Positions 52,143 to 61,481 of a stretch of DNA of 64,000 bases are shown here, piece after piece. The position numbers were made by a program, and so were the translations under genes. A model generated the notes under the pieces. It was not told the DNA's origin. It searched no databases and worked only from the letters and a program-made list of their open reading frames with translations. The DNA comes from Legionella spiritensis (GTDB lineage Bacteria > Pseudomonadota > Gammaproteobacteria > Legionellales > Legionellaceae): assembly GCF_900186965.1 (NCBI RefSeq), contig NZ_LT906457.1, forward strand, positions 1,762,501-1,826,500, read 5' to 3'. Every line of letters starts with the position of its first letter. Positions within the stretch are counted from its first letter, which is position 1.

Positions 52143-54368
52143 TTGGAACGGCTGGAAATAGTAATAACCGGACAAATTCAGGGCGTAGGATTTCGCCCCC
52201 ATGTGTATCGCGTTGCCCGACAGCTTCAACTAACCGGATGGGTTAAAAACAACGCCCGCGGGGTACTCGTTCAGATCCAGGGACAAACCGTTGCCGATTT
52301 TGTGTCCCGACTTACCGCCTCTCTGCCGCCACTGGCCAAAATCACGTCGATGGCAACAAAAGTCATACCGGTTGTTGACCACGAAGCGCCATTTCAGATC
52401 CTGGGCAGCGAACCTGGCGCATCACAGACCAATATTTCGCCGGATACAGCCATTTGCGGTGATTGTCTGGACGAATTATTCGACCCTGACAGCCGCTACT
52501 ATCGCTACCCGTTTCTCAATTGTACCCAATGCGGCCCTCGCTTCACCATCACCCGCAACCTGCCTTATGACAGGGACCAGACGTCCATGGATTGTTTTGC
52601 GCTCTGTGCCGATTGTCACAAAGACTATTCCGATCCAGCCAATCGACGCCATCACGCTCAACCAACTGCCTGCCCGGTGTGTGGCCCTGAATTGTCGCAC
52701 TCAATCGAAGTCATTGTGAACGCGCTGACAGACGGACAAATCGTCGCCCTGAAAGGATTAGGCGGCTATCAGTTGTTGTGTGACGCGCGCTGTGAAAATA
52801 CCATCAACAGGTTACGGCAACGAAAAAACCGGGAGGCGAAACCATTAGCCATCATGGTCGCCAACGCGGCCAGCGCCGAACCTCTGGTGTCTATGGACGA
52901 AGAAGCGCGGCATTATCTGGCAAATCCCGCCCGCCCTATTGTGTTATTAACAAAAAAAAATGAGATACTGCCGCCAAACATAGCGCCAGGCTTGAATCAT
53001 CTGGGGGTTATGCTGCCTTCCACCCCGCTTCATTATCTGATTTTTCAAGCACTGGCCGGTTATCCCCGACAAACGGAGTGGTTAAACGAACCACAATCAA
53101 CCGTTCTGATTGTCACCAGCGCCAACGTAAACGGCGAGCCGATTATTAGTACCGACAGTGATGCCCGCAACCAGTTATCACTCATAGCCGATCTGGTTGT
53201 GTCCCATGATCGCGCTATTGTCAGTCGCGCCGATGATTCCGTATTACAGCTCTCTTGTGGTTTCCCCGTATTCATAAGGCGCGCACGAGGATTTATACCC
53301 GAAAGCATCAAGCTGCCCTACTCTATTCCCCCCACGTTGGCAACAGGCGCCCACCTGAAAAATACCTTTTGCATAACCCGTGATGATGAAGCTTTTGTTT
53401 CCCAACACATAGGCAGCATGACCAACAAAGCCACCATTGAGTTTTTCCACGAAACACTGACGCACTGGCAGCGATTTCTGGCGATTGACATCGAGCGGGT
53501 AGCCTGCGACCAGCATCCTGATTTTTATACCTCGCAATGGGCGCACACGCAGGGGCTGCCCGTTATCAGTGTACAACATCACCATGCGCATCTGGCCTCG
53601 ATCGCCGCGGAGCATCATCTCCTTGAACCTGCCCTGGGTCTGGCACTGGACGGTTATGGTTACGGTAGTCAGGGCGAATTATGGGGCGGCGAACTCTTGC
53701 TGCTTGACCTGCAAGGGTTTCAGCGTCTTGGCCATTTTACGCCATTGCAACAGCCAGGCGCAGACATGGCGGTTCGCGAACCCTGGCGTATGGGAGCAAG
53801 CCTGTTGCATCATATAAACCGGACAAAAGAGATAGCGGAGCGTTTTGTCGATCAACCACAATCGCTGTGGTTAAGCGAGTTACTTGCCGCCGGTGTTCCT
53901 ACCCCGTTGACCAGCAGTTGCGGGCGCTTGTTTGACGCAGCAAGTGCGCTTTTGGGCATTGGCAGGATATCGCAATACGAGGGACAGGCGGCCCAGCAGT
54001 TCGAAAGCCTGGTCACTCAGCCTGAGATCGAACCGGAAGGCTGGCAAATATACCACTCACAGTTTAACATGACCCCGCTCTTTGAGAAGCTGCTCCATGT
54101 GGATCCAATAAGAGGAGCCAACCTGTTTCATGGCACGTTAATCGCAGGTCTGACAGAATGGTTGTTATCCTGGGCAAAAACCACATCCGTTGATGTCATT
54201 CTGCTTGGCGGCGGTTGTTTTCTCAATAAAGTCCTCCGCGAGGGTCTAAACAAGCGATTGACTCAAGAAGGATTACGGGTATATTTACCACAACGGCTCC
54301 CCCCCAACGATGGTGGCCTGTCCCTTGGACAGGCATGGGTGGCTGGAACGAAAGCAATAAAAGGATGA
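52143..54368 (+). CDS. hypF: carbamoyltransferase HypF
   Basis: Makes the carbamoyl precursor of the cyanide ligands and transfers it to HypE. The start is TTG (52143). Domains in order: acylphosphatase (residues about 1-90, QGVGFRPHVYRVA); two zinc fingers (CGDC-CTQC and CADC-CPVC, about 105-185); YrdC-like (about 195-375, LKGLGGYQLLCDA); and a C-terminal Kae1-like carbamoyltransferase with VQHHHAHLASIAAEH and LALDGYGYGSQGELWGGE. Length 741 is normal. It is 5 nt before hypC. Confidence 0.96.
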   Translation: MERLEIVITGQIQGVGFRPHVYRVARQLQLTGWVKNNARGVLVQIQGQTVADFVSRLTASLPPLAKITSMATKVIPVVDHEAPFQILGSEPGASQTNISPDTAICGDCLDELFDPDSRYYRYPFLNCTQCGPRFTITRNLPYDRDQTSMDCFALCADCHKDYSDPANRRHHAQPTACPVCGPELSHSIEVIVNALTDGQIVALKGLGGYQLLCDARCENTINRLRQRKNREAKPLAIMVANAASAEPLVSMDEEARHYLANPARPIVLLTKKNEILPPNIAPGLNHLGVMLPSTPLHYLIFQALAGYPRQTEWLNEPQSTVLIVTSANVNGEPIISTDSDARNQLSLIADLVVSHDRAIVSRADDSVLQLSCGFPVFIRRARGFIPESIKLPYSIPPTLATGAHLKNTFCITRDDEAFVSQHIGSMTNKATIEFFHETLTHWQRFLAIDIERVACDQHPDFYTSQWAHTQGLPVISVQHHHAHLASIAAEHHLLEPALGLALDGYGYGSQGELWGGELLLLDLQGFQRLGHFTPLQQPGADMAVREPWRMGASLLHHINRTKEIAERFVDQPQSLWLSELLAAGVPTPLTSSCGRLFDAASALLGIGRISQYEGQAAQQFESLVTQPEIEPEGWQIYHSQFNMTPLFEKLLHVDPIRGANLFHGTLIAGLTEWLLSWAKTTSVDVILLGGGCFLNKVLREGLNKRLTQEGLRVYLPQRLPPNDGGLSLGQAWVAGTKAIKG

Positions 54369-54373
54369 TGGCC

Positions 54374-54604
54374 ATGTGTCTTGCAATTCCGGTGCAAGTT
54401 ACCCGCATACTGGACGATCAGCGTGCGCTGGTTAATCTGGGTGGTATTGAAAAAGACGTGTCTCTCGCTCTCGTTGACAACGTTGAGGAAGGCGATTATG
54501 TCATTCTTCATGTAGGCTACGCCTTGACCAGACTCGATGAAGACGAGGCTCAAAAAACGTTGCGCCTGTTTGCCGAAATGGTGCCCGGAGGCGAACAACC
54601 ATGA
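54374..54604 (+). CDS. hypC: hydrogenase assembly chaperone HypC
   Basis: Small chaperone (76 residues) that forms the HypC-HypD Fe-ligand complex and escorts the large subunit. ATG 54374 follows AAGGATG and gives MCLAIPVQ, where Cys2 is the essential residue; a longer frame from 54335 would hide it. It also has the GGIEKDVSLALVDNVEEGDYVILHVGYAL block. It overlaps hypD by 4 nt (ATGA). Only one hypC-type gene is present, consistent with a single hydrogenase. Confidence 0.95.
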   Translation: MCLAIPVQVTRILDDQRALVNLGGIEKDVSLALVDNVEEGDYVILHVGYALTRLDEDEAQKTLRLFAEMVPGGEQP

Positions 54605-55719
54605 AGTACATCAATGATTTTCGCGATGAACAATTGGCTCAGGCCCTGACAAACGCTATCGCAAACACCGTACGTTCCGATCGAACGTACCGGCTTATGG
54701 AATTTTGCGGCGGCCATACTCATACCATTCACCGCTACGGTTTGCCCGGCCTGCTTCCGGACAATGTCAAGATGATTCACGGACCGGGTTGCCCGGTTTG
54801 TGTATTACCGGTCAGCCGCATTGACAAGGCCATCGCACTTGCCAAACAATCTGATATTATCCTGTGCAGTTATGGCGATATGTTGCGCGTTCCCGGTTCC
54901 GGGCAGCAAAGTCTGCTGCAGGCCAAAGCCGCCGGGGCGGATGTGCGTATGGTTTATTGTGTGGACGACGCTTTAAATCTTGCCCGGAAAAATCCCGACA
55001 GAGAAGTGGTGTTTTTCGCCATAGGTTTTGAAACTACGACGCCGCCGACGGCACACGCCATTAAAGAGGCCGAACGATTACAACTTGCCAATTTCAGCGT
55101 CTTTTGCAATCACGTCCTGACCCCTGTGGCCATGGAGAGTTTGCTGCAGACACAACAGAAGGAAACCGGCTCAGTCCAGCTTGACGGCTTTGTGGGGCCG
55201 GCCCATGTCAGTATTGTGATCGGCAGCAAAGCTTATGAATCCGTCAGTCAAAAATACCGCAAGCCCATCGTCATTTCAGGGTTTGAGCCACTGGACGTGC
55301 TGCATGCCATTTTAATGCTCATTCAACAAATCAATGAACAACGCTGCGATATCGAGATTCAGTACACCCGTGCCGTATCCAGAGAGGGTAATACACGCTC
55401 ACAGGCATTGATGGGCGACGTCCTGGAATTACGCCCCTCATTTGAATGGCGCGGTCTCGGTTTTATCCCGGAAAGCGCCTTGCAAATCAAGTCGAAATAC
55501 GAGCGATACGATGCGGAGAAGCGGTTTTCCCTACCCGACACCACAGGTGTCGAGCACAAACGATGCGATTGCGGCGCTATTTTACGAGGTCTCAAACAAC
55601 CCACCGATTGCTCCTTGTTTGCCACCGTTTGTACACCGGAAAACCCTTTGGGTGCGTGTATGGTTTCTTCAGAAGGCGCCTGTGCCGCCGTATACGCATA
55701 TGGACGAGTGAATACATGA
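54601..55719 (+). CDS. hypD: hydrogenase Fe-(CN)2CO scaffold HypD
   Basis: Iron-sulfur scaffold (372 residues) on which the Fe(CN)2CO moiety is assembled with HypC. Conserved motifs are MEFCGGHTHTIHRYG near 37-51, HGPGCPVCVLP near 60-70, FFAIGFETTTP and GFVGPAHVS, with the C-terminal cluster Cys residues in HKRCDCGAI and the CSLFATVCTPENPLGACMVSSEGAC stretch. The start overlaps hypC and the stop overlaps hypE, both by ATGA. Confidence 0.95.
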   Translation: MKYINDFRDEQLAQALTNAIANTVRSDRTYRLMEFCGGHTHTIHRYGLPGLLPDNVKMIHGPGCPVCVLPVSRIDKAIALAKQSDIILCSYGDMLRVPGSGQQSLLQAKAAGADVRMVYCVDDALNLARKNPDREVVFFAIGFETTTPPTAHAIKEAERLQLANFSVFCNHVLTPVAMESLLQTQQKETGSVQLDGFVGPAHVSIVIGSKAYESVSQKYRKPIVISGFEPLDVLHAILMLIQQINEQRCDIEIQYTRAVSREGNTRSQALMGDVLELRPSFEWRGLGFIPESALQIKSKYERYDAEKRFSLPDTTGVEHKRCDCGAILRGLKQPTDCSLFATVCTPENPLGACMVSSEGACAAVYAYGRVNT

Positions 55720-56795
55720 ACGACCTGGATACGACAATCAACGAACTTCTCCCGAAGAAAAAAAGAATTGGCTCAAAACTGAATTTCAAACACGGCCGTG
55801 TGGATTTAAGCCATGGCAGCGGCGGACGCAATACGGCTCAACTGATCGATCAGCTTTTCTTATCCGTTTTTGATAATGAATGGCTCGCGCAAAATAATGA
55901 TCAGGCCTGTTTTACAGCCACAACCGGCCGTATGGTGATGAGTACGGATTCGTATGTGATTTCCCCCTTGTTTTTTCCGGGCGGCGACATTGGATCACTG
56001 GCTGTGCACGGTACTGTCAACGACATCGCCATGGCCGGTGCGAAGCCGCTTTATCTATCAGCCGGATTCATACTGGAAGAGGGTTTTCCCTTAAGCGACT
56101 TGAAAAAAATAGTGTGCTCCATGGCCAGGGCGGCGCAACAAGCCGGCGTTGCCATTATTACCGGTGATACCAAAGTCGTTGAGCGCGGTAAGGGGGATGG
56201 TGTATTTATTACGACAACCGGAGTCGGTACCCTGCAAGACGGCATCCTGATTTCAGGCGACAGGGCCAGACCGGGTGATCGGATCATCGTCAGCGGTTAT
56301 GTGGGCGATCATGGTGTAGCCATCATGTCCCAACGAAACAACCTGCAATTTTTCACCAGCATTCAATCCGATTCGGCCGCGCTGCATGATCTGGTCGCCC
56401 ATATGCTCAGCGCCGCCCCCCATATCCATTGCCTGCGCGATCCCACTCGCGGAGGCGTGGCGACCACATTGAACGAATGGGCCAGGCAGTCGCAAGTGGG
56501 ATTTATGGTTAATGAGAAAAATATACCGATTCGAACCGAAGTGGCCAGCGCCTGTGAATTATTAGGGCTCGATCCCTTGTACGTGGCCAATGAAGGCAAA
56601 TTACTGGCCATTTGCCCTCCTGACGAAGCCGCAGCGCTGTTGGCTGCCATGCACACCCATCCGCAGGGAAAAGAGGCCGCCGACATCGGTGAAGTCATTG
56701 AAGATCCCCGGCACTTTGTGCAGTTGCGCACCAAAATGGGCGGCCTGCGGATGATGGACTGGCTGGCCGGCGAACAATTACCAAGGATATGCTAG
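55716..56795 (+). CDS. hypE: hydrogenase maturation protein HypE
   Basis: PurM-like ATPase that dehydrates the C-terminal thiocarbamate to thiocyanate and donates cyanide to iron. ATG 55716 overlaps the hypD stop (ATGA), and the 359-residue product has LSHGSGGRNTAQLIDQLF near 35-52 and the RPGDRIIVSGYVGDHGVAIM block. It ends in the invariant PRIC, whose terminal Cys carries the cyanate. The frame opening at 55446 lies inside hypD and is not used. Confidence 0.96.
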   Translation: MNDLDTTINELLPKKKRIGSKLNFKHGRVDLSHGSGGRNTAQLIDQLFLSVFDNEWLAQNNDQACFTATTGRMVMSTDSYVISPLFFPGGDIGSLAVHGTVNDIAMAGAKPLYLSAGFILEEGFPLSDLKKIVCSMARAAQQAGVAIITGDTKVVERGKGDGVFITTTGVGTLQDGILISGDRARPGDRIIVSGYVGDHGVAIMSQRNNLQFFTSIQSDSAALHDLVAHMLSAAPHIHCLRDPTRGGVATTLNEWARQSQVGFMVNEKNIPIRTEVASACELLGLDPLYVANEGKLLAICPPDEAAALLAAMHTHPQGKEAADIGEVIEDPRHFVQLRTKMGGLRMMDWLAGEQLPRIC

Positions 56796-56797
56796 GG

Positions 56798-57943
56798 ATG
56801 AACAAAGAACGATCCTTTTTTTTACCTCATGCTCAATTGCAGGACTTGCTTGACGCCTTAAAGGCCTCAGGTTACCGCTGTGTCGGACCGCAGGTTCGTG
56901 ACGCCGCCATCGTCTATGATGATTTAACCCATGCGTCCCAATTACCCTGGGGTATACGCGATCATCAGGAGCCCGGTAAATACCGGCTGGAGAAACTCGA
57001 TAAGCACGAGGCTTTTTCCTGGGCGAACGGCCCGCAAGCCATCAAGCCCGTACTTTTTAAACCCAGAGAAACCGTCTGGCGTGTCGAGCGTGATCAAAAA
57101 GGAAAACTGGCTTTTGTTCCCTGCCAGGCCGATGATGAGCAACCCGTTGCCATTATTGGCGCCCGATCCTGTGACATTGCGGCTATGGTTATTCAGGACA
57201 AGGTATTTATCAATGGCACCGGGAGCGATGTCCGCTATAAAAATCGGCGTGACGCCTTGTTTGTCGTGGCCGTCAATTGCACGTATTCCTCCGGCAACTG
57301 TTTTTGCGTTTCGGCAGGAACCGGACCCTCGGCCAAAGACTCCTACGATCTGGCCATGACCGAACTCGAAGACGGTTTTGTTATCAAAAGCGGCAGCGAG
57401 CGCGGTGAAAAAATCCTGACCATGCTTTCATTATCGTCGGCACATGAAACCCGGAAACAGGACGCAGAAAAACGGGTGACACAGGCGGCAAAAACCCAGA
57501 CCAAACGCATTCCTCTGGACAATCAACGAGGACTTCGGGATTTGTTGTTCAGCAATCTGGGTCATCCCCGCTGGGATCACGTAGCCGAACGTTGTCTGTC
57601 CTGTGGCAATTGCACCTCCGTCTGCCCTACCTGCTTTTGTCACAGCGAACAGGATAAACCCGCTTTGGACGGAACCGCAAGCGAACATCAACGCGAATGG
57701 GACTCCTGCTTTACCGCGGGACACAGTCATCTGGCTGGCGGCCAACCCGTACGTGACGACACACGAAAACGTTACCGTCAATGGTTGACACATAAGGTAG
57801 GAAGCTGGTTTGATCAATTTGATACCAGTGGCTGCGTAGGTTGCGGACGTTGTGTGACCTGGTGTCCCGTTGGCATTGATATTACGGAAGAATTAGCAGC
57901 GATCTCGGGGGAATCCAATCAACGAGGGACAGACCATGATTAA
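56798..57943 (+). CDS. hydB: group 3b hydrogenase beta subunit (4Fe-4S ferredoxin-type)
   Basis: Electron-transfer subunit of the soluble NAD(P)-linked [NiFe]-hydrogenase (sulfhydrogenase beta type). It has 381 residues from ATG 56798; ATG 56789 in the same frame is an alternative that overlaps hypE. The N-terminal two thirds match the family ([44 protein letters not shown]). Two C-terminal [4Fe-4S] motifs are [16 protein letters not shown] and [14 protein letters not shown]. It overlaps hydG by 8 nt. Confidence 0.92.
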   Translation: MNKERSFFLPHAQLQDLLDALKASGYRCVGPQVRDAAIVYDDLTHASQLPWGIRDHQEPGKYRLEKLDKHEAFSWANGPQAIKPVLFKPRETVWRVERDQKGKLAFVPCQADDEQPVAIIGARSCDIAAMVIQDKVFINGTGSDVRYKNRRDALFVVAVNCTYSSGNCFCVSAGTGPSAKDSYDLAMTELEDGFVIKSGSERGEKILTMLSLSSAHETRKQDAEKRVTQAAKTQTKRIPLDNQRGLRDLLFSNLGHPRWDHVAERCLSCGNCTSVCPTCFCHSEQDKPALDGTASEHQREWDSCFTAGHSHLAGGQPVRDDTRKRYRQWLTHKVGSWFDQFDTSGCVGCGRCVTWCPVGIDITEELAAISGESNQRGTDHD

Positions 57944-58781
57944 CGCCAATACCGATCCCTGTTTGCCGTACCCGATTGAAATCATTGCCCGAACACAGGA
58001 ATCCCCCACCATATTTAGTCTGGAAGCCCGGTTTACCGAGTCAAAACACCACGAGTATTTTTCATTTCATCCCGGACAATTCAATATGCTGTATCTGTAT
58101 GGCGTCGGCGAAGTCGCTATATCCATCTCATCGGATCCGGACGAAAAAACATACCTGCGCCACACCATTCGTGCCGTGGGACGAGTGACCAAAGCCTTGC
58201 AAACTATAAAAAAAGGCGATCAACTTGGACTGCGCGGCCCATTTGGTCAAGGCTGGCCGGTTCATCAGGCACAAGGCAAGGATGTTGTCATTGTCACCGG
58301 AGGACTAGGCTGCGCCCCCACCGTTTCGGTTATTAATTACATCCTGGCCAGACGTCAAAAATACGGGACATTGACTCTGTTACAAGGCGTCAAACACAGC
58401 GAGGATTTTATTTTTCGCAAACAATACGCCTTGTGGCAGCAATCACCCGACACTCATGTCCACATCGCCGCCGATCAGGCCGGACCGAGATGGCCATGGG
58501 GTATCGGTTATGTCACCGATATGATTCAGTCCATTACCATTGATTCCAGTAAAACCATCGCTATGTTATGCGGCCCTGAAATGATGATGTACGCCGCGGT
58601 AAAGGCACTGGTTCAAAAAGGCATGGCCGAGGATAATATTTATTTGAGTATGGAACGAAATATGGCCTGTGGTCTGGGCCACTGCGGCCATTGTCAGTAC
58701 GGCGGATTGTTTGTCTGCAAGGATGGTCCGGTTTTCGCTTATCCTAAAATCAAGGCGTTATTCAGCGAGAAAGGATTTTAG
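57936..58781 (+). CDS. hydG: group 3b hydrogenase gamma subunit (FAD/NAD(P)-binding)
   Basis: Diaphorase-type subunit of 281 residues related to the sulfite reductase/dihydroorotate dehydrogenase electron-transfer family. It has an FAD domain (HPGQFNMLYLYGVGEVAISIS at about 46-66), an NAD(P) domain (DVVIVTGGLGCAPTVSVINYI at about 111-131, then MLCGPEMMM) and a C-terminal [2Fe-2S] Cys cluster, MACGLGHCGHCQ plus FVCKDGP. It passes electrons between the hydrogenase and NAD(P)H. It precedes hydD by 2 nt. Confidence 0.93.
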   Translation: MINANTDPCLPYPIEIIARTQESPTIFSLEARFTESKHHEYFSFHPGQFNMLYLYGVGEVAISISSDPDEKTYLRHTIRAVGRVTKALQTIKKGDQLGLRGPFGQGWPVHQAQGKDVVIVTGGLGCAPTVSVINYILARRQKYGTLTLLQGVKHSEDFIFRKQYALWQQSPDTHVHIAADQAGPRWPWGIGYVTDMIQSITIDSSKTIAMLCGPEMMMYAAVKALVQKGMAEDNIYLSMERNMACGLGHCGHCQYGGLFVCKDGPVFAYPKIKALFSEKGF

Positions 58782-58783
58782 CC

Positions 58784-59572
58784 ATGGGAAAACCACGTCT
58801 GGCGGTACATAAATTCACCTCTTGTGACGGTTGCCAGCTTGCTTTTCTTAATGCCGGTGAGTCGTTACTCGTATTATCACAATTGATGGATATCGTACAT
58901 TTTGTTGAGGCTGGCATGATCAATGCGGATGCTAAAGTCGATATCGCTTTTGTAGAAGGCAGCGTGTCAACACCTTCTGAAATCCAGCGCATCAAGACGA
59001 TTCGTGATAACAGCCAATACCTGATAACCATAGGCGCCTGCGCGACCGCGGGCGGTATACAGGCGTTGCGTAACTCCGCGTCACATAAGGAATGGATGGC
59101 CAGTATCTATGCTTCACCGCAAACCATCGACACCCTGGAGACGTCAACGGCGATTTCCCGCCATGTCAAGGTCGACTGGGAGTTATGGGGCTGTCCGGTT
59201 AATACCGGACAAGTCCTGTCAACCATACGTTCCCTGTTATCCGGTGCCACACCCGGCATCGTTCGTGATGCGGTATGTCTGGAATGTAAACGCCTGAATC
59301 AGGTCTGTGTGCTGGTGGCCAGGGGAGAACCGTGCATGGGTCCGGTAACCCAAACCGGATGCCACGCTTTATGCCCGACTCATGGCCGAGCCTGTTATGG
59401 TTGTTATGGGCCGTCTGAAAATCCCAATACCCATTCCCTGGGCAAGCAATTTCAGAACAACGGGTTATCCGGCCATCAAATCGCCGATCAATTTTTGCAT
59501 ATTAACAATCAAGCGCCAGTCTTTCAGGAGGCCGCCACTTATTTTAAAGGGGTGAAAGTTGTCAAAAAATAA
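58784..59572 (+). CDS. hydD: group 3b hydrogenase delta (small) subunit
   Basis: Small [NiFe]-hydrogenase subunit carrying the iron-sulfur clusters nearest the active site. It has 262 residues and no Tat signal, so it is cytosolic. Proximal-cluster ligands are Cys14 and Cys17 (TSCDGCQLAF), a Cys in GACATAGG near 87 and the WGCPVNTGQV Cys. The C-terminal half has CLECKRLNQVC, GEPCMG, GCHALCPTHGRACYGCYGPS for further clusters. The stop overlaps the hydA start by 14 nt. Confidence 0.94.
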   Translation: MGKPRLAVHKFTSCDGCQLAFLNAGESLLVLSQLMDIVHFVEAGMINADAKVDIAFVEGSVSTPSEIQRIKTIRDNSQYLITIGACATAGGIQALRNSASHKEWMASIYASPQTIDTLETSTAISRHVKVDWELWGCPVNTGQVLSTIRSLLSGATPGIVRDAVCLECKRLNQVCVLVARGEPCMGPVTQTGCHALCPTHGRACYGCYGPSENPNTHSLGKQFQNNGLSGHQIADQFLHINNQAPVFQEAATYFKGVKVVKK

Positions 59573-60857
59573 AAAAAAGACCATTCATGTGCCCATCCTG
59601 GCACGGGTGGAAGGCGAAGGTGCGCTTTGCGTGCAAATCCGCGATCACAACATTGAATCCCTGCAACTCAAAATCTACGAACCGCCCCGCTTGTTTGAAA
59701 AATTCCTCGAAGGCCGCTCCCACGAGGAAGTCCTGGATTTCGTCGCTCGAATCTGCGGCATTTGTCCGGTGGCTTATCAAATGAGTGCCGCGCATGCCAT
59801 CGAGCATTGTTTTATCGTACAACCCGGGAACTGGGTTCGCGACATGCGCCGTTTGTTTTATTGCGGCGAATGGCTGGAAAGCCACAGTCTTCATATTCAT
59901 TTCCTGGCCGCTCCTGATTTTCTCGGCTTTCACTCCGCACCCGAAATGGCCAAAGTGTACCCGGAAGAAGTACGGCGAGGACTGCGTTTGCAATCACTGG
60001 GCAATGAATTGATTCGATTGTTGGGAGGACGCTCCGTTCATCCGATCGGTGCCTGTATCGGCGGCTTTTACCAGGCGCCCAGGCCGGAAGCCGTCAAGGA
60101 TTTATCAAGGCGAATTCGCGAGCGCATTGAAGATTGTCAGGCGTTAATTCGCTGGCTGGCCGGCCTGGCGTTGCCGGACAATACCCATGAATTTACCTGT
60201 GTCTCGTTGCGCCATCCTGACGAATACCCCATGAATGAAGGCCGCATCGTCTCGGATCAGGGGCTGGATATCAGCATTGAGCAATTTGACCAGCATTTCC
60301 GGGAGTTTCAGGTTCCCTATTCCACCGCCTTGCATTGCCTGCTGGAGGGCAAGCCCTATCTGGTCGGACCATTGGCACGGCTCAATCTTAATTATGATCG
60401 TCTGCCGCAATCGCTGCAAACGTTTCTGAAGGATAATAATGTCCATTTCCCCAGTAAAAACATGGTACACAGCATCATAGCCCGTGCGGTGGAAATCTAT
60501 TACTGCGTACTGGAAGCGCAACGCATTCTTGAGAATTATACTTACCCAAAATACCCTCGCATCGCCTTTACACCCCGTGCCGGTACAGGATATGGTTGTA
60601 CGGAAGCGCCGCGCGGCTTGTTATGGCATACCTATGACATGGATGAGCAGGGTCATGTTCGCACGGCTCGTATCGTACCGCCAACCAGCCAGAATCAGGC
60701 CAGAATCGAGGAAGATTTGCGTATTTCGCTGGCGCGGTTCGGCTTACAGAAGCCGGACGATGAATTACGTGCCTACAGCGAAATGCTTATCAGGAATTAT
60801 GATCCCTGTATTTCCTGCTCCACGCACTTTCTCAATCTGACGGTGACTCGCACATGA
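59559..60857 (+). CDS. hydA: group 3b [NiFe]-hydrogenase alpha (large) subunit
   Basis: Catalytic subunit with the NiFe(CN)2CO site; H2 oxidation or evolution coupled to NAD(P). It starts at TTG (59559), with AGGGG upstream. Nickel ligands are complete: R64-ICGIC-69 near the N-terminus and D415-PCISCSTH-423 at the C-terminus. Nine residues follow His423, a short extension to be removed by the protease encoded next. Its 432 residues match the compact group 3 large subunits. The operon order beta-gamma-delta-alpha is that of archaeal and bacterial sulfhydrogenases. Physiological direction cannot be read from sequence. Confidence 0.95.
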   Translation: MSKNKKKTIHVPILARVEGEGALCVQIRDHNIESLQLKIYEPPRLFEKFLEGRSHEEVLDFVARICGICPVAYQMSAAHAIEHCFIVQPGNWVRDMRRLFYCGEWLESHSLHIHFLAAPDFLGFHSAPEMAKVYPEEVRRGLRLQSLGNELIRLLGGRSVHPIGACIGGFYQAPRPEAVKDLSRRIRERIEDCQALIRWLAGLALPDNTHEFTCVSLRHPDEYPMNEGRIVSDQGLDISIEQFDQHFREFQVPYSTALHCLLEGKPYLVGPLARLNLNYDRLPQSLQTFLKDNNVHFPSKNMVHSIIARAVEIYYCVLEAQRILENYTYPKYPRIAFTPRAGTGYGCTEAPRGLLWHTYDMDEQGHVRTARIVPPTSQNQARIEEDLRISLARFGLQKPDDELRAYSEMLIRNYDPCISCSTHFLNLTVTRT

Positions 60858-61324
60858 GCGATCTGCGGGTTTTGGGGATCGGCTCCCCCTTCGGCGACGA
60901 TCGGCTAGGCTGGGAAGCGATTGCCCTGTTACAACAACAAAATACCCTGAAACAATACTCCAGCCGGCAGTTACAGATCAGCCACTATGACAGGCCGGGA
61001 TTACGACTGCTGGAATTGATGCAAGACGCCGCAACCGTGATTCTCATTGACGCGGTGAAAACGGGGGCCGCTCCCGGAACCTGTCACCGTCTTGAAAACA
61101 GGAGCATCGGCGGCTTTCACAATCAGCTATCGTCTCACAACATTGGTATAGCCGAAACCATACAACTGGGGCATGCGCTCAATCAATTGCCGAAACGAAT
61201 GATTTTATATGGTATTGAAATTCAGGAGATATCCAGTCAATTTGAACTGTCCGCTATTGTGGCTTCCGCCTTGAATTTACTCGTCATGCGGATAGAAAAG
61301 GAAATCAAGGCACTGTTGGCTTAA
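60854..61324 (+). CDS. hydrogenase maturation endopeptidase (HycI/HyaD family)
   Basis: Cytosolic peptidase (156 residues) that removes the C-terminal tail of HydA after nickel insertion. The start overlaps hydA by 4 nt (ATGA). Family traits are VLGIGSPFGDDRLGWEAI at the N-terminus with the metal-site acidic residue, the VILIDAVKTGAAPGT block near 56-70 (second acidic ligand) and SSHNIGIAETIQLG with the metal-site His. Last gene of the run; the next 300 bp contain only repeats. Confidence 0.92.
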   Translation: MSDLRVLGIGSPFGDDRLGWEAIALLQQQNTLKQYSSRQLQISHYDRPGLRLLELMQDAATVILIDAVKTGAAPGTCHRLENRSIGGFHNQLSSHNIGIAETIQLGHALNQLPKRMILYGIEIQEISSQFELSAIVASALNLLVMRIEKEIKALLA

Positions 61325-61339
61325 CCCTGAGGGCGCCCT

Positions 61340-61465
61340 GTAGCCCGCCATGAAGGCAAAGCCGAAATGCGGGAAAACCCCCTCACATGGGTACACCCCA
61401 CTTCTCTGTGTGCGGTATTAGGACACGAAACCCGCAATACGGCCGCAGGCCTCCTTACGGGCTAC
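61340..61465 (+). repeat. GTAGCCCG/CGGGCTAC intergenic repeat, copy F (tandem pair)
   Basis: Full 126-bp copy: it begins GTAGCCCGCCATGAAGGC and ends CTCCTTACGGGCTAC. It is followed after 16 nt by a near-identical second copy, including the central CACATGGGTACACCCCACTT segment, so the pair arose by tandem duplication. It lies downstream of the hydrogenase operon. Confidence 0.88.
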
Positions 61466-61481
61466 CTAATGGTACAGCCCT

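Noticed and set aside
55446-55715. 5' extension of hypE back into hypD
   Set aside because: The Arg-rich extension is out-of-frame hypD sequence; ATG 55716 overlaps the hypD stop in the ATGA arrangement seen throughout the operon.
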